64,000 bases of DNA from Leucobacter viscericola (GTDB lineage Bacteria > Actinomycetota > Actinomycetes > Actinomycetales > Microbacteriaceae): positions 1,364,001 to 1,428,000 of the forward strand of contig NZ_CP049863.1 of assembly GCF_011299575.1 (NCBI RefSeq). Reading direction: 5' to 3'. This document shows, piece after piece, positions 8,830 through 16,486 of this stretch (position 1 is its first letter; each line of letters opens with the position of its first letter). The notes beneath the pieces are model-generated. The model had not been told where the DNA came from, made no database searches, and saw only the letters and a list, made by a program, of their open reading frames with translations. The translations under genes and the position numbers were made by a program.

Positions 8830-11724
8830 TCAGCGATCGTGTAGCGAGGATCCCAGCGCGCTTCGTGCGGCCTGCGTTCGAGTGGAAACCCCCAGTTTTC
8901 GAAGCACCGCGGATACGTGAACACTCACCGTTTTGGGGCTGATGTAGAGCCTCTCGCCGATCTGCCGGTTGCTTAGACCCTCGGCGATGAGGTCTAAGAC
9001 CTGCTGTTCCCGGGGAGTCAACAGTGGGTCGCCGTCGGTCGCCGACCTATTGCGGTCTGCGCCCAAGGCTCGGGAGAGTTCGCTGACGTGTCGCTCAAGG
9101 ATTGCGTGAGAGAGCCGGGTGGAGACGGTTTGGGCCTCAAGGACTGCCTCGATTGCCCTACTCCGGTCTCCACGTGCGATGCGGTGCCGGGCGAGCTCGA
9201 TCCGAACGATGACACCAAATGTGCGCGGTACCGTTTCGCCGTCTGCCGCGGCAAGCGCGCCTTCGAGCAGAGACCCTTCAGGGTGAAGCAATGCCAAAAA
9301 CACGCGCGCGCAATCGGGATCCTGCAGGTCTTGAGTCTGCAAGTTCCATGCGGCCAGAAGGCCGCTTGCGAGTTCCGTCGTGTCCTCTCCGCGAGCTCGG
9401 CACTCTGCCACGATCCAGGCTCCCTCGAGGAGCAGTCGTCGCTGGCTCCCCGTTCGTTTTCGCGGGTCGTGCAGCATGCGTTCGATCACAGCGCGCGCAG
9501 TATCAAAATCATCTCGCGCGGTCGCGATGGCGATCTCCATGGAGAGGGCCGCGTACCAGACCTGGCGCTCGAGTTCGGCGGTCTGCCGCAGCGGCTCTTC
9601 CCATTCTCGAAGCATCCTCTCCGCCTCGTCGGGGTGGCCCCGCCACGCCAACGCGCGGATTCTGGAGGACAGCATATAGACACGCTGCATGCGCACGGCA
9701 TGGGTATCGACGCCGCGCCAGAGCAACTGATCGACTCGCTCGATCTCTCCGAGTTCCAACAGAGGCTCGATCAGATTCTGCATCATGATCGCCCCCGTTG
9801 TGCGTTCTACTCCGTAGCGCTGGGCGATTGCGAGACCGGCCTCAGCGACCTCAACTGCTCGCCGATACTGACCAATGTTGTTGAGCAGGTCAGAGTAGTT
9901 CGCGTGAAACCACATGAGCGAGTTGCCGGTAGCGGCGAGTGGTTGCGCCTTTTCGAAGTCGGCGAGCCCAGCCTGCACTTGACCGGCTGAAACGAGAGAG
10001 GCCCCTCGCAGGTTGTAGGCAATGGCCTGTTGAGACTCGTCGCCGCTTTGTTGCGCGTGTTCGAGCGCGGCTGAAGCGGTGTCAATCGCCTCTTGCAGGT
10101 CTCCCGCTCTCATCTGCATGCTCGCGAGAAGGCTGAGCAGATGGGCGCGCAGCTTGTGGTGATCATCGCTTGAGCCCAGCACGGCGAGTGCCTCAGTAAT
10201 CAGAGGTTCTCTACCGGGCCAGCCCATGTAGCTGTGATAGTCGGCCTTTTGAAGGAGCAGGCCGGCGTGCGCCACCGGATCTTGAACGGTTTGGACCTCG
10301 TTGAGCGCGAGATCAACAACCGCGAGACCCCGCGCGGTTTTCCCTGCGTCTCGCAGAATCAACGCGAATTGCTCCAGAAAAGCGATTCGTCCGATCCTTG
10401 CCTTTTCAGCAGCCGCGTCGACCTCGTCCCAGCGTTCCAACACCTGCTCCCCGAAGTGGGCCGCTGGGGCGTAGGCATACTGTGAGGCGGCCAGTTGCAT
10501 TGCGGCAAGGGAAGCCACGAAAGATTTCTCGTAGTCTTTGGCCTGTTCCCAGTGGTAGGCAAGCGCGGATAGAGACGCGTGCTGCTCACCTGAATCGACT
10601 GCGCGCTGCAGGATCTCTGCCAGGGCTCGGTTGAGGCGAGCACGCTCCCCGGGCAAAAGTTCGCTTCGAACGGCTTCACGAAGCAGAGCGTGGCGAAACG
10701 CATATAGATCCGCCTCGTCTACCGCGATAATCCCCGCATCAATAACTTCGCGAAGAGTGACTTCCAGTTGTTCGTCGGACACCCCTGCCAGTTGCACGAG
10801 TGTGTCGTGCGGGATGGCGGCCTGCGAGATCGCCATGATTCGCACCAGTGATCCAGCCCGCTCGCTGAGGCGGTCGTAACGTGCGAGCAAAACATCGCGA
10901 AGGGTCTCGGCGAGCGGAGCTGACGCATTTTCGACAAGTTCTTCAACGAAGAAAGGCACGCCCTCCGAACGTTCTAAGAGCTGATCGAATTTCTCGGGAT
11001 CGAGAGGCCTTTCTCTGAGTTCAGCGACCATCGCACGCACTTCGTTGCCTTCCAGCCGCGAGAGTGGCATTGCTTCGAGCACACGGGCTCGCACCGATTC
11101 GACGGCGAAGCGTCGCGCCGGATCGCTGCGGTGCGCATCGTCTCGCATGGTGATGACAAGCATGAGCCGTGAATCGGCGAGCCCCCGCAGCAGGGACGTC
11201 AGCACCGTGAGCGTGCCCTCGTCTGCCCAGTGCAGATCTTCAATGATGATGAGCAACGGTCGTCTGCGAGCAGCGGCACGCAGCAGGGCTCTAATTGCTG
11301 CGAGTAAACGCTCTGGCCCGGCTTCGTCGTCTGGCGGCATGCCGCTCGACAGGGCGGGGCCTTCGGATTCAGAGAGCTCTGGGAGCAGGAGCTGGATCGT
11401 GGCACCGCTCAGTTGATGATCTTCAAGGTAGGACAGCATCTCGTGTGCACCACGGGCTTCTACAAGCGCCCGAAGGGCTCCCACGAGCGGCCCGTAGGGA
11501 GTAGCCGCGTTCCCCAAGTCAATACAGTGGCCAGTTATCACGTCAGCTTCACCCCGAACAGCATCAGCCAATTCGTTCACAAGTCGGCTCTTGCCGATGC
11601 CCGCCTCACCAGAAACCAGCACAGCACCGGCTTGGCCGTTCAACGCTTCACGAAACTGCTCGCGAAGGCGAGCAAGCTCTCTATCGCGCCCGACCAGGGC
11701 GGATCTCGCGGTGTGTGCTGGCAT
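8830..11724 (-). CDS. LAL-type LuxR family regulator (full length)
   Basis: The 964-residue regulator has an N-terminal AAA-like ATPase with Walker A GEAGIGKSR (residues 39-47) and Walker B LLIIIEDLHW (157-166). A long helical repeat region spans about 380-880. The C-terminal LuxR helix-turn-helix contains LLTPREQQVLDLIAEGLSNR. It is a close paralog of the truncated gene at the window start, sharing long identical blocks, and lies in the opposite orientation. The start MPAHTARSALVGRDREL gives the standard LAL N-terminus. The ligand and regulon are unknown. Three copies of CTAGGGC lie 97-164 bases upstream. Confidence 0.95.
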   Translation of the reverse strand: MPAHTARSALVGRDRELARLREQFREALNGQAGAVLVSGEAGIGKSRLVNELADAVRGEADVITGHCIDLGNAATPYGPLVGALRALVEARGAHEMLSYLEDHQLSGATIQLLLPELSESEGPALSSGMPPDDEAGPERLLAAIRALLRAAARRRPLLIIIEDLHWADEGTLTVLTSLLRGLADSRLMLVITMRDDAHRSDPARRFAVESVRARVLEAMPLSRLEGNEVRAMVAELRERPLDPEKFDQLLERSEGVPFFVEELVENASAPLAETLRDVLLARYDRLSERAGSLVRIMAISQAAIPHDTLVQLAGVSDEQLEVTLREVIDAGIIAVDEADLYAFRHALLREAVRSELLPGERARLNRALAEILQRAVDSGEQHASLSALAYHWEQAKDYEKSFVASLAAMQLAASQYAYAPAAHFGEQVLERWDEVDAAAEKARIGRIAFLEQFALILRDAGKTARGLAVVDLALNEVQTVQDPVAHAGLLLQKADYHSYMGWPGREPLITEALAVLGSSDDHHKLRAHLLSLLASMQMRAGDLQEAIDTASAALEHAQQSGDESQQAIAYNLRGASLVSAGQVQAGLADFEKAQPLAATGNSLMWFHANYSDLLNNIGQYRRAVEVAEAGLAIAQRYGVERTTGAIMMQNLIEPLLELGEIERVDQLLWRGVDTHAVRMQRVYMLSSRIRALAWRGHPDEAERMLREWEEPLRQTAELERQVWYAALSMEIAIATARDDFDTARAVIERMLHDPRKRTGSQRRLLLEGAWIVAECRARGEDTTELASGLLAAWNLQTQDLQDPDCARVFLALLHPEGSLLEGALAAADGETVPRTFGVIVRIELARHRIARGDRSRAIEAVLEAQTVSTRLSHAILERHVSELSRALGADRNRSATDGDPLLTPREQQVLDLIAEGLSNRQIGERLYISPKTVSVHVSAVLRKLGVSTRTQAARSALGSSLHDR

Positions 11725-11820
11725 GTTTCCATCATTCCAGCCACCACTGGCATTGTCGTGCAGTGTATTAATTTGGCGTTCCTTTGCGGCGTGAAGCTCT
11801 TACTTCCTATATCTTTCGCG

Positions 11821-11888
11821 CTAGGGCCGCACCGCCGCATCGGGCGAATGCCCTAGATTACCCGTGCCCCGCGCGGGCTCTCTAGGGC
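11821..11888. promoter_or_regulatory. Three CTAGGGC boxes upstream of the LAL regulator
   Basis: CTAGGGC at 11821 and its inverse GCCCTAG at 11850 form an inverted repeat, and a third copy in direct orientation lies at 11882. All lie in the intergenic region upstream of the LAL gene, so they could be an autoregulatory or partner site. Confidence 0.35.
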
Positions 11889-11907
11889 AAGACTTCAGTG
11901 CACGTGT

Positions 11908-12459
11908 TCAAGGCTCGTCGACATGCTGCTTGTTCAGGATCTGGTACATCAGGTGATCCCGCCACTGTCCGTCAATGTTGAGGTACTGCGGAGCGAGACC
12001 GAACTCTCGGAACCCGTTTTTCTCAAGCACTCTCCGGGATCCGGTGTTCTCTGGCAGTGTCTCGGCTTGCACGCGGTGCAGCCCCAGAGACTCGAAGGCG
12101 AAACTCACGGCAAGCGCAACGGCGTTCGTCGCATGGCCTCGGCGGAGCGAGTCTGCCCGAACCCAATACCCCAGGGCACAGGACTGCAGAGCGCCGCGAG
12201 TGATCCCGCTCACAGTCAATCGGCCGAGAATTTCATCGGTGCCAGAAGTAATGAGGAAGGGCACTGATCCGCCCGCTTCATAATGTTCCAAGGCCTGCTC
12301 TGCGAGTTGCAATTGCCGCGGCACCGAGTAATAGTCAGCGGAGCGTGTGGGTTCCCAAGGCCGCAGGTGATCGGCCTGGTTTTGAAGCATCTCGGTGAGC
12401 GAAGGTACGTCTTGCAACGTAAGCAGTCGCAGGTAGGTGTTCTGCATATTGGTAGGCAT
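11908..12459 (-). CDS. GNAT N-acetyltransferase, RimJ/RimL-like
   Basis: About 183 residues. YLRLLTLQDVPSLTEML at the N-terminus, the acetyl-CoA segment ALGYWVRADSLRRGHATNAV, and the C-terminal GLHRVQAETLPENTGSRRVLEKNGFREFG are characteristic of RimJ/RimL-type acetyltransferases, which modify N-terminal or small-molecule amines. The start is uncertain. ATGs at 12459 and 12447 lack a good ribosome-binding site, and a TTG at 12501 would overlap the upstream gene by 8 bases, suggesting possible coupling. The substrate is unknown. Confidence 0.85.
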   Translation of the reverse strand: MPTNMQNTYLRLLTLQDVPSLTEMLQNQADHLRPWEPTRSADYYSVPRQLQLAEQALEHYEAGGSVPFLITSGTDEILGRLTVSGITRGALQSCALGYWVRADSLRRGHATNAVALAVSFAFESLGLHRVQAETLPENTGSRRVLEKNGFREFGLAPQYLNIDGQWRDHLMYQILNKQHVDEP

Positions 12460-12493
12460 ATCGTCTGGTGCTGTCTGGGCAAGGCGACTCTGA

Positions 12494-12928
12494 TCAAACA
12501 ATTTTGATCGCCGATCTTTGCGGAGGCAATTGCTCTTGAAGCTCTTCCGCCGACATCAACCCGCGTTCTGAGTGGTAATCGAAGTGAATCCGCCGCACGC
12601 CGTCTGAATGTGGCTCGAGTACATCGCTGATCTTGTTCAGTTGAGTGCGGTAGCTCCCGATAGATGCAAAAGAGGGTGTGCGTTGTCGACTGTCAGGATC
12701 ATACGTAAAGTGAAGAAGCATAAGGCCCTTACCCCGCGACTCCTCGTCTCCGGGTTGAAGTGACTTCATCGTCCACATCACGTTGCCGGTCACGAAAGCC
12801 AAATAGTCTGTGGCCCAGATCGCAATATGCCCGATGAGTGCGTCGCGAGGCACCTTGATCATGATCTTGTGCGGCGCCCAAACATCATCGCCCATCGCTA
12901 CACTCTCGCGAGTGATCTCTACCTTCAT
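12494..12928 (-). CDS. Hypothetical protein, 144 aa, leaderless
   Basis: I do not recognise this protein. It begins MKVEITRESVAMGDDVWAP, has a hydrophobic central stretch (HIAIWATDYLAFVTGNVMW) and a charged C-terminus, with no signal peptide. TAGCCT at 12935-12940 is six bases before the ATG, fitting a leaderless promoter and supporting the start. Base composition is less GC-rich than the neighbourhood, as in the rest of the 12.5-14.3 kb patch. It may be cotranscribed with the GNAT gene that follows. Confidence 0.6.
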   Translation of the reverse strand: MKVEITRESVAMGDDVWAPHKIMIKVPRDALIGHIAIWATDYLAFVTGNVMWTMKSLQPGDEESRGKGLMLLHFTYDPDSRQRTPSFASIGSYRTQLNKISDVLEPHSDGVRRIHFDYHSERGLMSAEELQEQLPPQRSAIKIV

Positions 12929-12988
12929 GTCGAAAGGCTACCTGCCCAGGCACCCCTAGACTGTACAGCGAACCCGCCCAAGGTGCGT

Positions 12989-13174
12989 CTACCCGGTAAG
13001 GACGTGCTCAGCCCGCAGTTTGGTGAGGGTGGCTGCCCGTTCGAGCCGGGCCGGGTCCGGGATTCCTACTGCGCTGCGGGCGTTGTCGAGGCGTCCACTT
13101 TCATGCTTTGGTTCTAACGAAAGATGCCCTGTTGAATCTGAATAGTCGACATCGAGCGTTGCTTCGTCAGGGAG
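12989..13174 (-). pseudogene. Possible gene remnant without a start codon
   Basis: This minus-strand frame is open for 61 codons after an in-frame TGA and lacks a usual start codon. Its translation has a protein-like helix, with ARLERAATLTKLRAEHVLTG just before the stop. It could be the 3' end of a lost gene. The frame overlaps the start of the plus-strand gene at 13108, so at most one of the two is functional there. Confidence 0.25.
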
Positions 13175-13485
13175 TCATTCAGTGGGGCGGCCCTGCCCGC
13201 TGCACCGATGACGTGGCTCGAGTGATCGGATACTCCAGTTCTCGCGAGTTTTACGAGGATCAGGATCGCCTAGTTGACCTCGTCTCGAGCCAGAAATGCA
13301 TTGAAGATCTCGATTTCCGCCGCCTAGTCTTGGCGACCGAGATCGTTTTTGTGAGCGACCTACTCGGTGCCGGCGTTGAGTGGGAAACCGTCTCGGGTCT
13401 GAGTGACGAGGAGACGCTGACGATGCTTCGAGAGATGCAGCGCGAGTCTTATCGCTTTCCCAACTCCCACGGAAATGCCTGCTGA
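13108..13485 (+). CDS. Hypothetical protein, about 125 aa
   Basis: The predicted protein is soluble and helical, with RHRALLRQGVIQWGGPARC near the N-terminus and DFRRLVLATEIVFVSDLLGAGVEWETV in the middle. Composition looks like a real coding frame, but I do not recognise the family. The start is doubtful because only TTG codons (13108 or 13132) are available and no ribosome-binding site is evident. It sits in the accessory patch between the GNAT gene and the tRNA genes and ends 11 bases after the ATG of an Excalibur-domain fragment. Confidence 0.5.
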   Translation: MVLTKDALLNLNSRHRALLRQGVIQWGGPARCTDDVARVIGYSSSREFYEDQDRLVDLVSSQKCIEDLDFRRLVLATEIVFVSDLLGAGVEWETVSGLSDEETLTMLREMQRESYRFPNSHGNAC

Positions 13486-13570
13486 TACGCCCGCCACTGA
13501 ATCTGTTTTTTACCAGAACTGCACGGCGGCCAGGGCCGTTGGTGCAGCGCCCGTGTACGAGGGGCCACCG
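13475..13570 (+). pseudogene. Excalibur domain fragment
   Basis: An ATG at 13475 opens a frame reading MPADTPATESVFYQNCTAA and then RAVGAAPVYEGPP. This matches the first two thirds of the Excalibur calcium-binding domain (YY.NC.AARAAGAAP..RG.P). The closing acidic loop (LDRDxDGxxCE) is absent. The frame continues into DNA that codes on the other strand, so the match stops near 13565. I read it as a remnant joined to unrelated sequence. Confidence 0.5.
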
Positions 13571-13616
13571 TCAATGGCTACACAAGTGGGCAGGAGAAGC
13601 GCTTTTGGGCACAGAC

Positions 13617-13994
13617 TCAAATCGCTTTTGAGCCAGCAATCTCTTCCAAGCTACGTTCTTGCCCTTGAACGTTGGTTTCCCAAAATTCATACGAGACAGT
13701 GGCTTGTGCCCCGAGATGCTGCCGAAGTTCAGCGTAGATACGAAGCCCCTCAACATACTGATTGTGACAAATCTGGAGGTTTGGCCAGCCATCCTCTTCG
13801 TCATAGTTTTCATCGAAGACATCTGCCCATGCCCGAAGTTGCTTCTGGATTGAGTCAGGGATTATCTCGGTGCGCTCAAGCATGCCGTCATCCGACCATA
13901 AGGGGACGCGCGCGCAGTAGTCATTCGCCATTCTTATGGGCATCGGAGTCGACGATCCCGCATCCACCATGTTCATAGCCCTCTCGCTCAACAT
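13617..13994 (-). CDS. Putative immunity-like protein paired with toxin fragment
   Basis: The protein (up to 125 aa) contains ANDYCARVPLWSDDG, then IQKQLRAWADVFDENYDEEDGW, and a C-terminal helix LRIYAELRQHLG. It resembles small acidic proteins found beside actinobacterial polymorphic toxin genes. Family resemblance is from memory and the function is inferred. Its first ATG (13994) overlaps the stop of the upstream toxin-like frame, so translational coupling is possible. Starts at 13970 (after GAGAGGG), 13943 and 13931 are alternatives. DNA is less GC-rich than the flanks. Confidence 0.6.
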   Translation of the reverse strand: MLSERAMNMVDAGSSTPMPIRMANDYCARVPLWSDDGMLERTEIIPDSIQKQLRAWADVFDENYDEEDGWPNLQICHNQYVEGLRIYAELRQHLGAQATVSYEFWETNVQGQERSLEEIAGSKAI

Positions 13995-14320
13995 TTGCCT
14001 GGGTACGAGGTGATCACGCGCTTGGTGTTCTTAGACACAACTACCGCGTGATTCCAGGTCTTTTGGGCCACAACTTTCCCATTCTTTAGCCTGTAGGAAG
14101 TGATTTTCCCGGCGTAGCAGAGCTTGCTGCCTGCCCTTGAGTAAATTGCGTTGGGAGCACTCAGTGTACCCCGCGTCGCCTTCAGCATGTTGATGTCCCA
14201 GGAGTGCGGCGGAGGCGCTGCAGCAGCCCGGTGGCCGATTAGGGTGTGCAGGGTTGACCTACTGCAAGAAATCGATCCCGCATTTGAGATGCAGATGAGC
14301 AATTCGCAAAGTGCTACTCG
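13988..14320 (-). pseudogene. Orphan toxin-like C-terminal domain
   Basis: The frame encodes HSWDINMLKATRGTLSAPN, then KLCYAGKITSYRL, KTWNHAVVVSKNTKR and VITSYPGK at the end. The final (V/I)ITSYP pattern after a short beta-rich stretch resembles BECR-fold RNase toxin tips of polymorphic toxins, a low-certainty assignment. The first ATG (14356) lies in a transcription terminator. The apparent signal peptide it would give is an artefact of the hairpin and its T-rich tail. No other convincing start exists, so this looks like a detached toxin tip. An immunity-like gene follows. Confidence 0.5.
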
Positions 14321-14364
14321 GAAAAACAAAAGAACCCCCACGAGTAGAAGCCTCATGGGGGTTC
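14321..14364 (-). terminator. Rho-independent terminator of the tRNA cluster
   Basis: On the minus strand a 13-bp stem (one G-T pair) with a 7-base loop is followed by TTTTGTTTTT. It lies 24 bases after the tRNA-Phe gene and ends the Glu-Asp-Phe unit. Confidence 0.85.
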
Positions 14365-14387
14365 GGTGAAGGTGTAATGTTCCTTCG

Positions 14388-14460
14388 TGGCTCCGACCGG
14401 CATCGATCCGGTGACCTTTCGATTTTCAGTCGAACGCTCTACCAACTGAGCTACAGAGCC
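14388..14460 (-). tRNA. tRNA-Phe (GAA)
   Basis: 73 nt cloverleaf. The acceptor stem GGCTCTG pairs with CGGAGCC, the D loop contains AGCTCAGTTGGTAGAGC, and the anticodon loop CTGAAAA gives anticodon GAA. The CCA end is not encoded. Confidence 0.97.
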
Positions 14461-14523
14461 AGGCACTCACCAATGGCGACCGCCTGAGACAAAGAAACCC
14501 TTCCGGAGAAGGGCTCTTCGCCT

Positions 14524-14600
14524 TGGCGACCCTGACGGGACTTGAACCCGCGACCTCCGCCGTGACAGGGCGGCGCGCTAACCAACTGCGCTACAGGGCC
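14524..14600 (-). tRNA. tRNA-Asp (GTC)
   Basis: The acceptor stem GGCCCTG pairs with CAGGGTC, and the anticodon loop CTGTCAC gives GTC. The CCA tail appears to be encoded (14524-14526), unlike in the two neighbouring tRNAs. Confidence 0.97.
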
Positions 14601-14630
14601 AAACTTGTATTCAATTATATTTGGTACCAG

Positions 14631-14703
14631 TGACCCCAACGGGATTCGAACCCGTGCTGCCGCCGTGAAAGGGCGGTGTCCTAGGCCGCTAAACGATGGG
14701 GCC
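14631..14703 (-). tRNA. tRNA-Glu (TTC)
   Basis: 73 nt. The acceptor stem GGCCCCA pairs with TGGGGTC, and the anticodon loop CTTTCAC gives TTC. CCA is not encoded. It is the first gene of the Glu-Asp-Phe unit. Confidence 0.97.
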
Positions 14704-14817
14704 GAAGTGATTTCTCACTTGCTACCGAGATGAAAGCTTATGCTGAATTGGTGTCGGTGCGCAAATCGCCGCGGTGAAAGCGAGATCCCTGGCGTGTCGC
14801 ACGCGCCAACAACCGCG

Positions 14818-15102
14818 TCAGCCCCCGAGAGCGCGCTGCACGCGACTCAGCGAGATGTTCTCCTGAATCATCACACCGTAGCTCGTGCGTTGCTCGAGGT
14901 GGTACCCCATGCGCCCCTGGCTCAACAGTGCGATGAGATGCGGTTGCGAGGCATCCCAAAGCAGCCATGTCGGCTGCCCCCCAGCGTTCTTTCCTAGGAA
15001 AGTAACCTCAATGTCACGGCTTCCGACCTGCTGGATACCTGGCACCAGGTGTTCTGTTGAGAGGGCGACAGTACCATTCCCCGGATGCTGCATCTCGCTC
15101 AT
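14818..15102 (-). CDS. Hypothetical protein, 94 aa, leaderless
   Basis: This small soluble protein is rich in short beta-prone stretches (IEVTFLGKNAGGQPTWLLWD, LIALLSQGRMGYHLEQ). I do not recognise it. TAGGAT at 15109-15114 is six bases before the ATG, the same spacing as other leaderless genes in this window, which supports it being real. It lies upstream of the tRNA-Glu gene on the same strand. Confidence 0.6.
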   Translation of the reverse strand: MSEMQHPGNGTVALSTEHLVPGIQQVGSRDIEVTFLGKNAGGQPTWLLWDASQPHLIALLSQGRMGYHLEQRTSYGVMIQENISLSRVQRALGG

Positions 15103-15175
15103 GGCTCAATCCTAGCGAACGGTTGGCGGGGAGTGATAATAACGCACATAATTCTTGTAGCAAAGTGACCACATC

Positions 15176-16486
15176 TCAGGCCCCCGCAAAAAACGCCGCG
15201 GCGGCCTTCGCGAGGCCGTGCAGATCGTCCACGTGCGCGAGTTCCCGGGCCGAGTGCATCGAGAGCAGCGGCACACCAACATCAACCGTTCGAATTCCGA
15301 GCCGGGTCGCGGTCAATGGCCCGATCGTGGATCCGCAGGGCACGGTGTTGTTCGACACAAATTCCTGCGTCTCGACTCCCGCCTCATCACATACGCGCTG
15401 CCACAGCGCCGCACCGTGCGCGTCGCTTGCGTAGCGCTGGTTGGCGTTCACCTTTAGCATCGGTCCACGCCCCGCAAGCGGCCTCACACGAGGGTCGTGC
15501 TTCTCCGCGTAGTTAGGGTGCACCGAGTGCCCCGCGTCTGCGGAGACACACCAGGATCCGGCAAGCGCCCTAGCCGCGTCCTCCGCCGAGGCGCCCAAAC
15601 CGTCTCGGATCCTCGCCAGCACATCCTCAAGAAACGGCCCGCAAGCCCCGGAACGCGTCTCTGAACCGAGCTCCTCGTGGTCAAAAGCCGCAAGCACCGA
15701 GATCGTGCCGGGAGCCGGCTTCTCTCCCAGCAGTGCAACAAGCCCCGCAAATGTCGAACTGAGGTTATCGAGACGCGACGAAGCGAACAGCTCCCCGTGA
15801 ACCCCAATACGAGTGGGGGCCTGAGTGTCAAACAGACGCACGTCTAGAGCCGCAATATCTTCAGGCAGGATCGCGGGGCGTGCCCGCTTCGCGGCGGCAC
15901 AGAGCGCACCGAGCACCGAGGTGCCTTCCCCCGCGATACCGAGCACAGGCTGCACGTGGCGCTGTCGGTCGAGCGTCAGGCCGGAGTTAGCCTCGCGGTC
16001 GAGGTGGATCGCAAGCTGTGGGATGCGGGCGACCGCCCCCGTTGAGACCAGGTGTTCCGCACCGTCACGGGTCACGATACGCCCGGCCATGCCGAGGTCT
16101 CGATCCAGCCACGAGTTGATCAGCGGCCCGCCGTACACCTCGACCCCAGCTTGCGCCCAACCATCGGCAACAAAGTCGGGCTGAGGCTTCAGCACAAACC
16201 CTGGTGAGTCCGTGTGCGTGCCAAAAACCCGCACGGGACTCGTTGGCGTCACGTCTTCGCCAACACGCCACGCGATCACGGCACCATCACGCACGACGAC
16301 CCCGCTTGACCCCGCGGTTACCGCGGGCCAGGCCTCCGTCTCGTCGAGCTGCGTGAACCCGCTCCCCACGAGCACTCCAGCGAGCGCCGCGGCCGCGTGG
16401 TACGAGCTCGGAGCAGCAGCCACGAACCCAGCAAACTCACTTATGTAGTTATCCCGATTGCGCAGCAGCTGCTCCATGTCACTCAT
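15176..16486 (-). CDS. M18 family aminopeptidase
   Basis: This 436-residue zinc aminopeptidase of the aspartyl aminopeptidase (M18) family removes acidic or neutral N-terminal residues from peptides. Metal and active-site segments are visible: GTHTDSPGFVLKP, FDHEELGSETRSGA, DAGHSVHPNY and PLLSMHSARE. The start at 16486 overlaps the stop of the upstream M17 aminopeptidase gene (ATGA), and an upstream in-frame ATG inside that gene is rejected. The pair therefore forms a coupled peptide-degrading unit of two unrelated aminopeptidase families. Confidence 0.94.
   Translation of the reverse strand: MSDMEQLLRNRDNYISEFAGFVAAAPSSYHAAAALAGVLVGSGFTQLDETEAWPAVTAGSSGVVVRDGAVIAWRVGEDVTPTSPVRVFGTHTDSPGFVLKPQPDFVADGWAQAGVEVYGGPLINSWLDRDLGMAGRIVTRDGAEHLVSTGAVARIPQLAIHLDREANSGLTLDRQRHVQPVLGIAGEGTSVLGALCAAAKRARPAILPEDIAALDVRLFDTQAPTRIGVHGELFASSRLDNLSSTFAGLVALLGEKPAPGTISVLAAFDHEELGSETRSGACGPFLEDVLARIRDGLGASAEDAARALAGSWCVSADAGHSVHPNYAEKHDPRVRPLAGRGPMLKVNANQRYASDAHGAALWQRVCDEAGVETQEFVSNNTVPCGSTIGPLTATRLGIRTVDVGVPLLSMHSARELAHVDDLHGLAKAAAAFFAGA

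Noticed and set aside
9088..9990. 300-codon frame antisense to the LAL regulator
   Set aside because: Shadow of a gene whose paralog confirms the real frame.
13571..13978. Continuation of the Excalibur frame as a 167-residue protein
   Set aside because: After the fragment the translation loses any protein character and lies antisense to the immunity-like gene.
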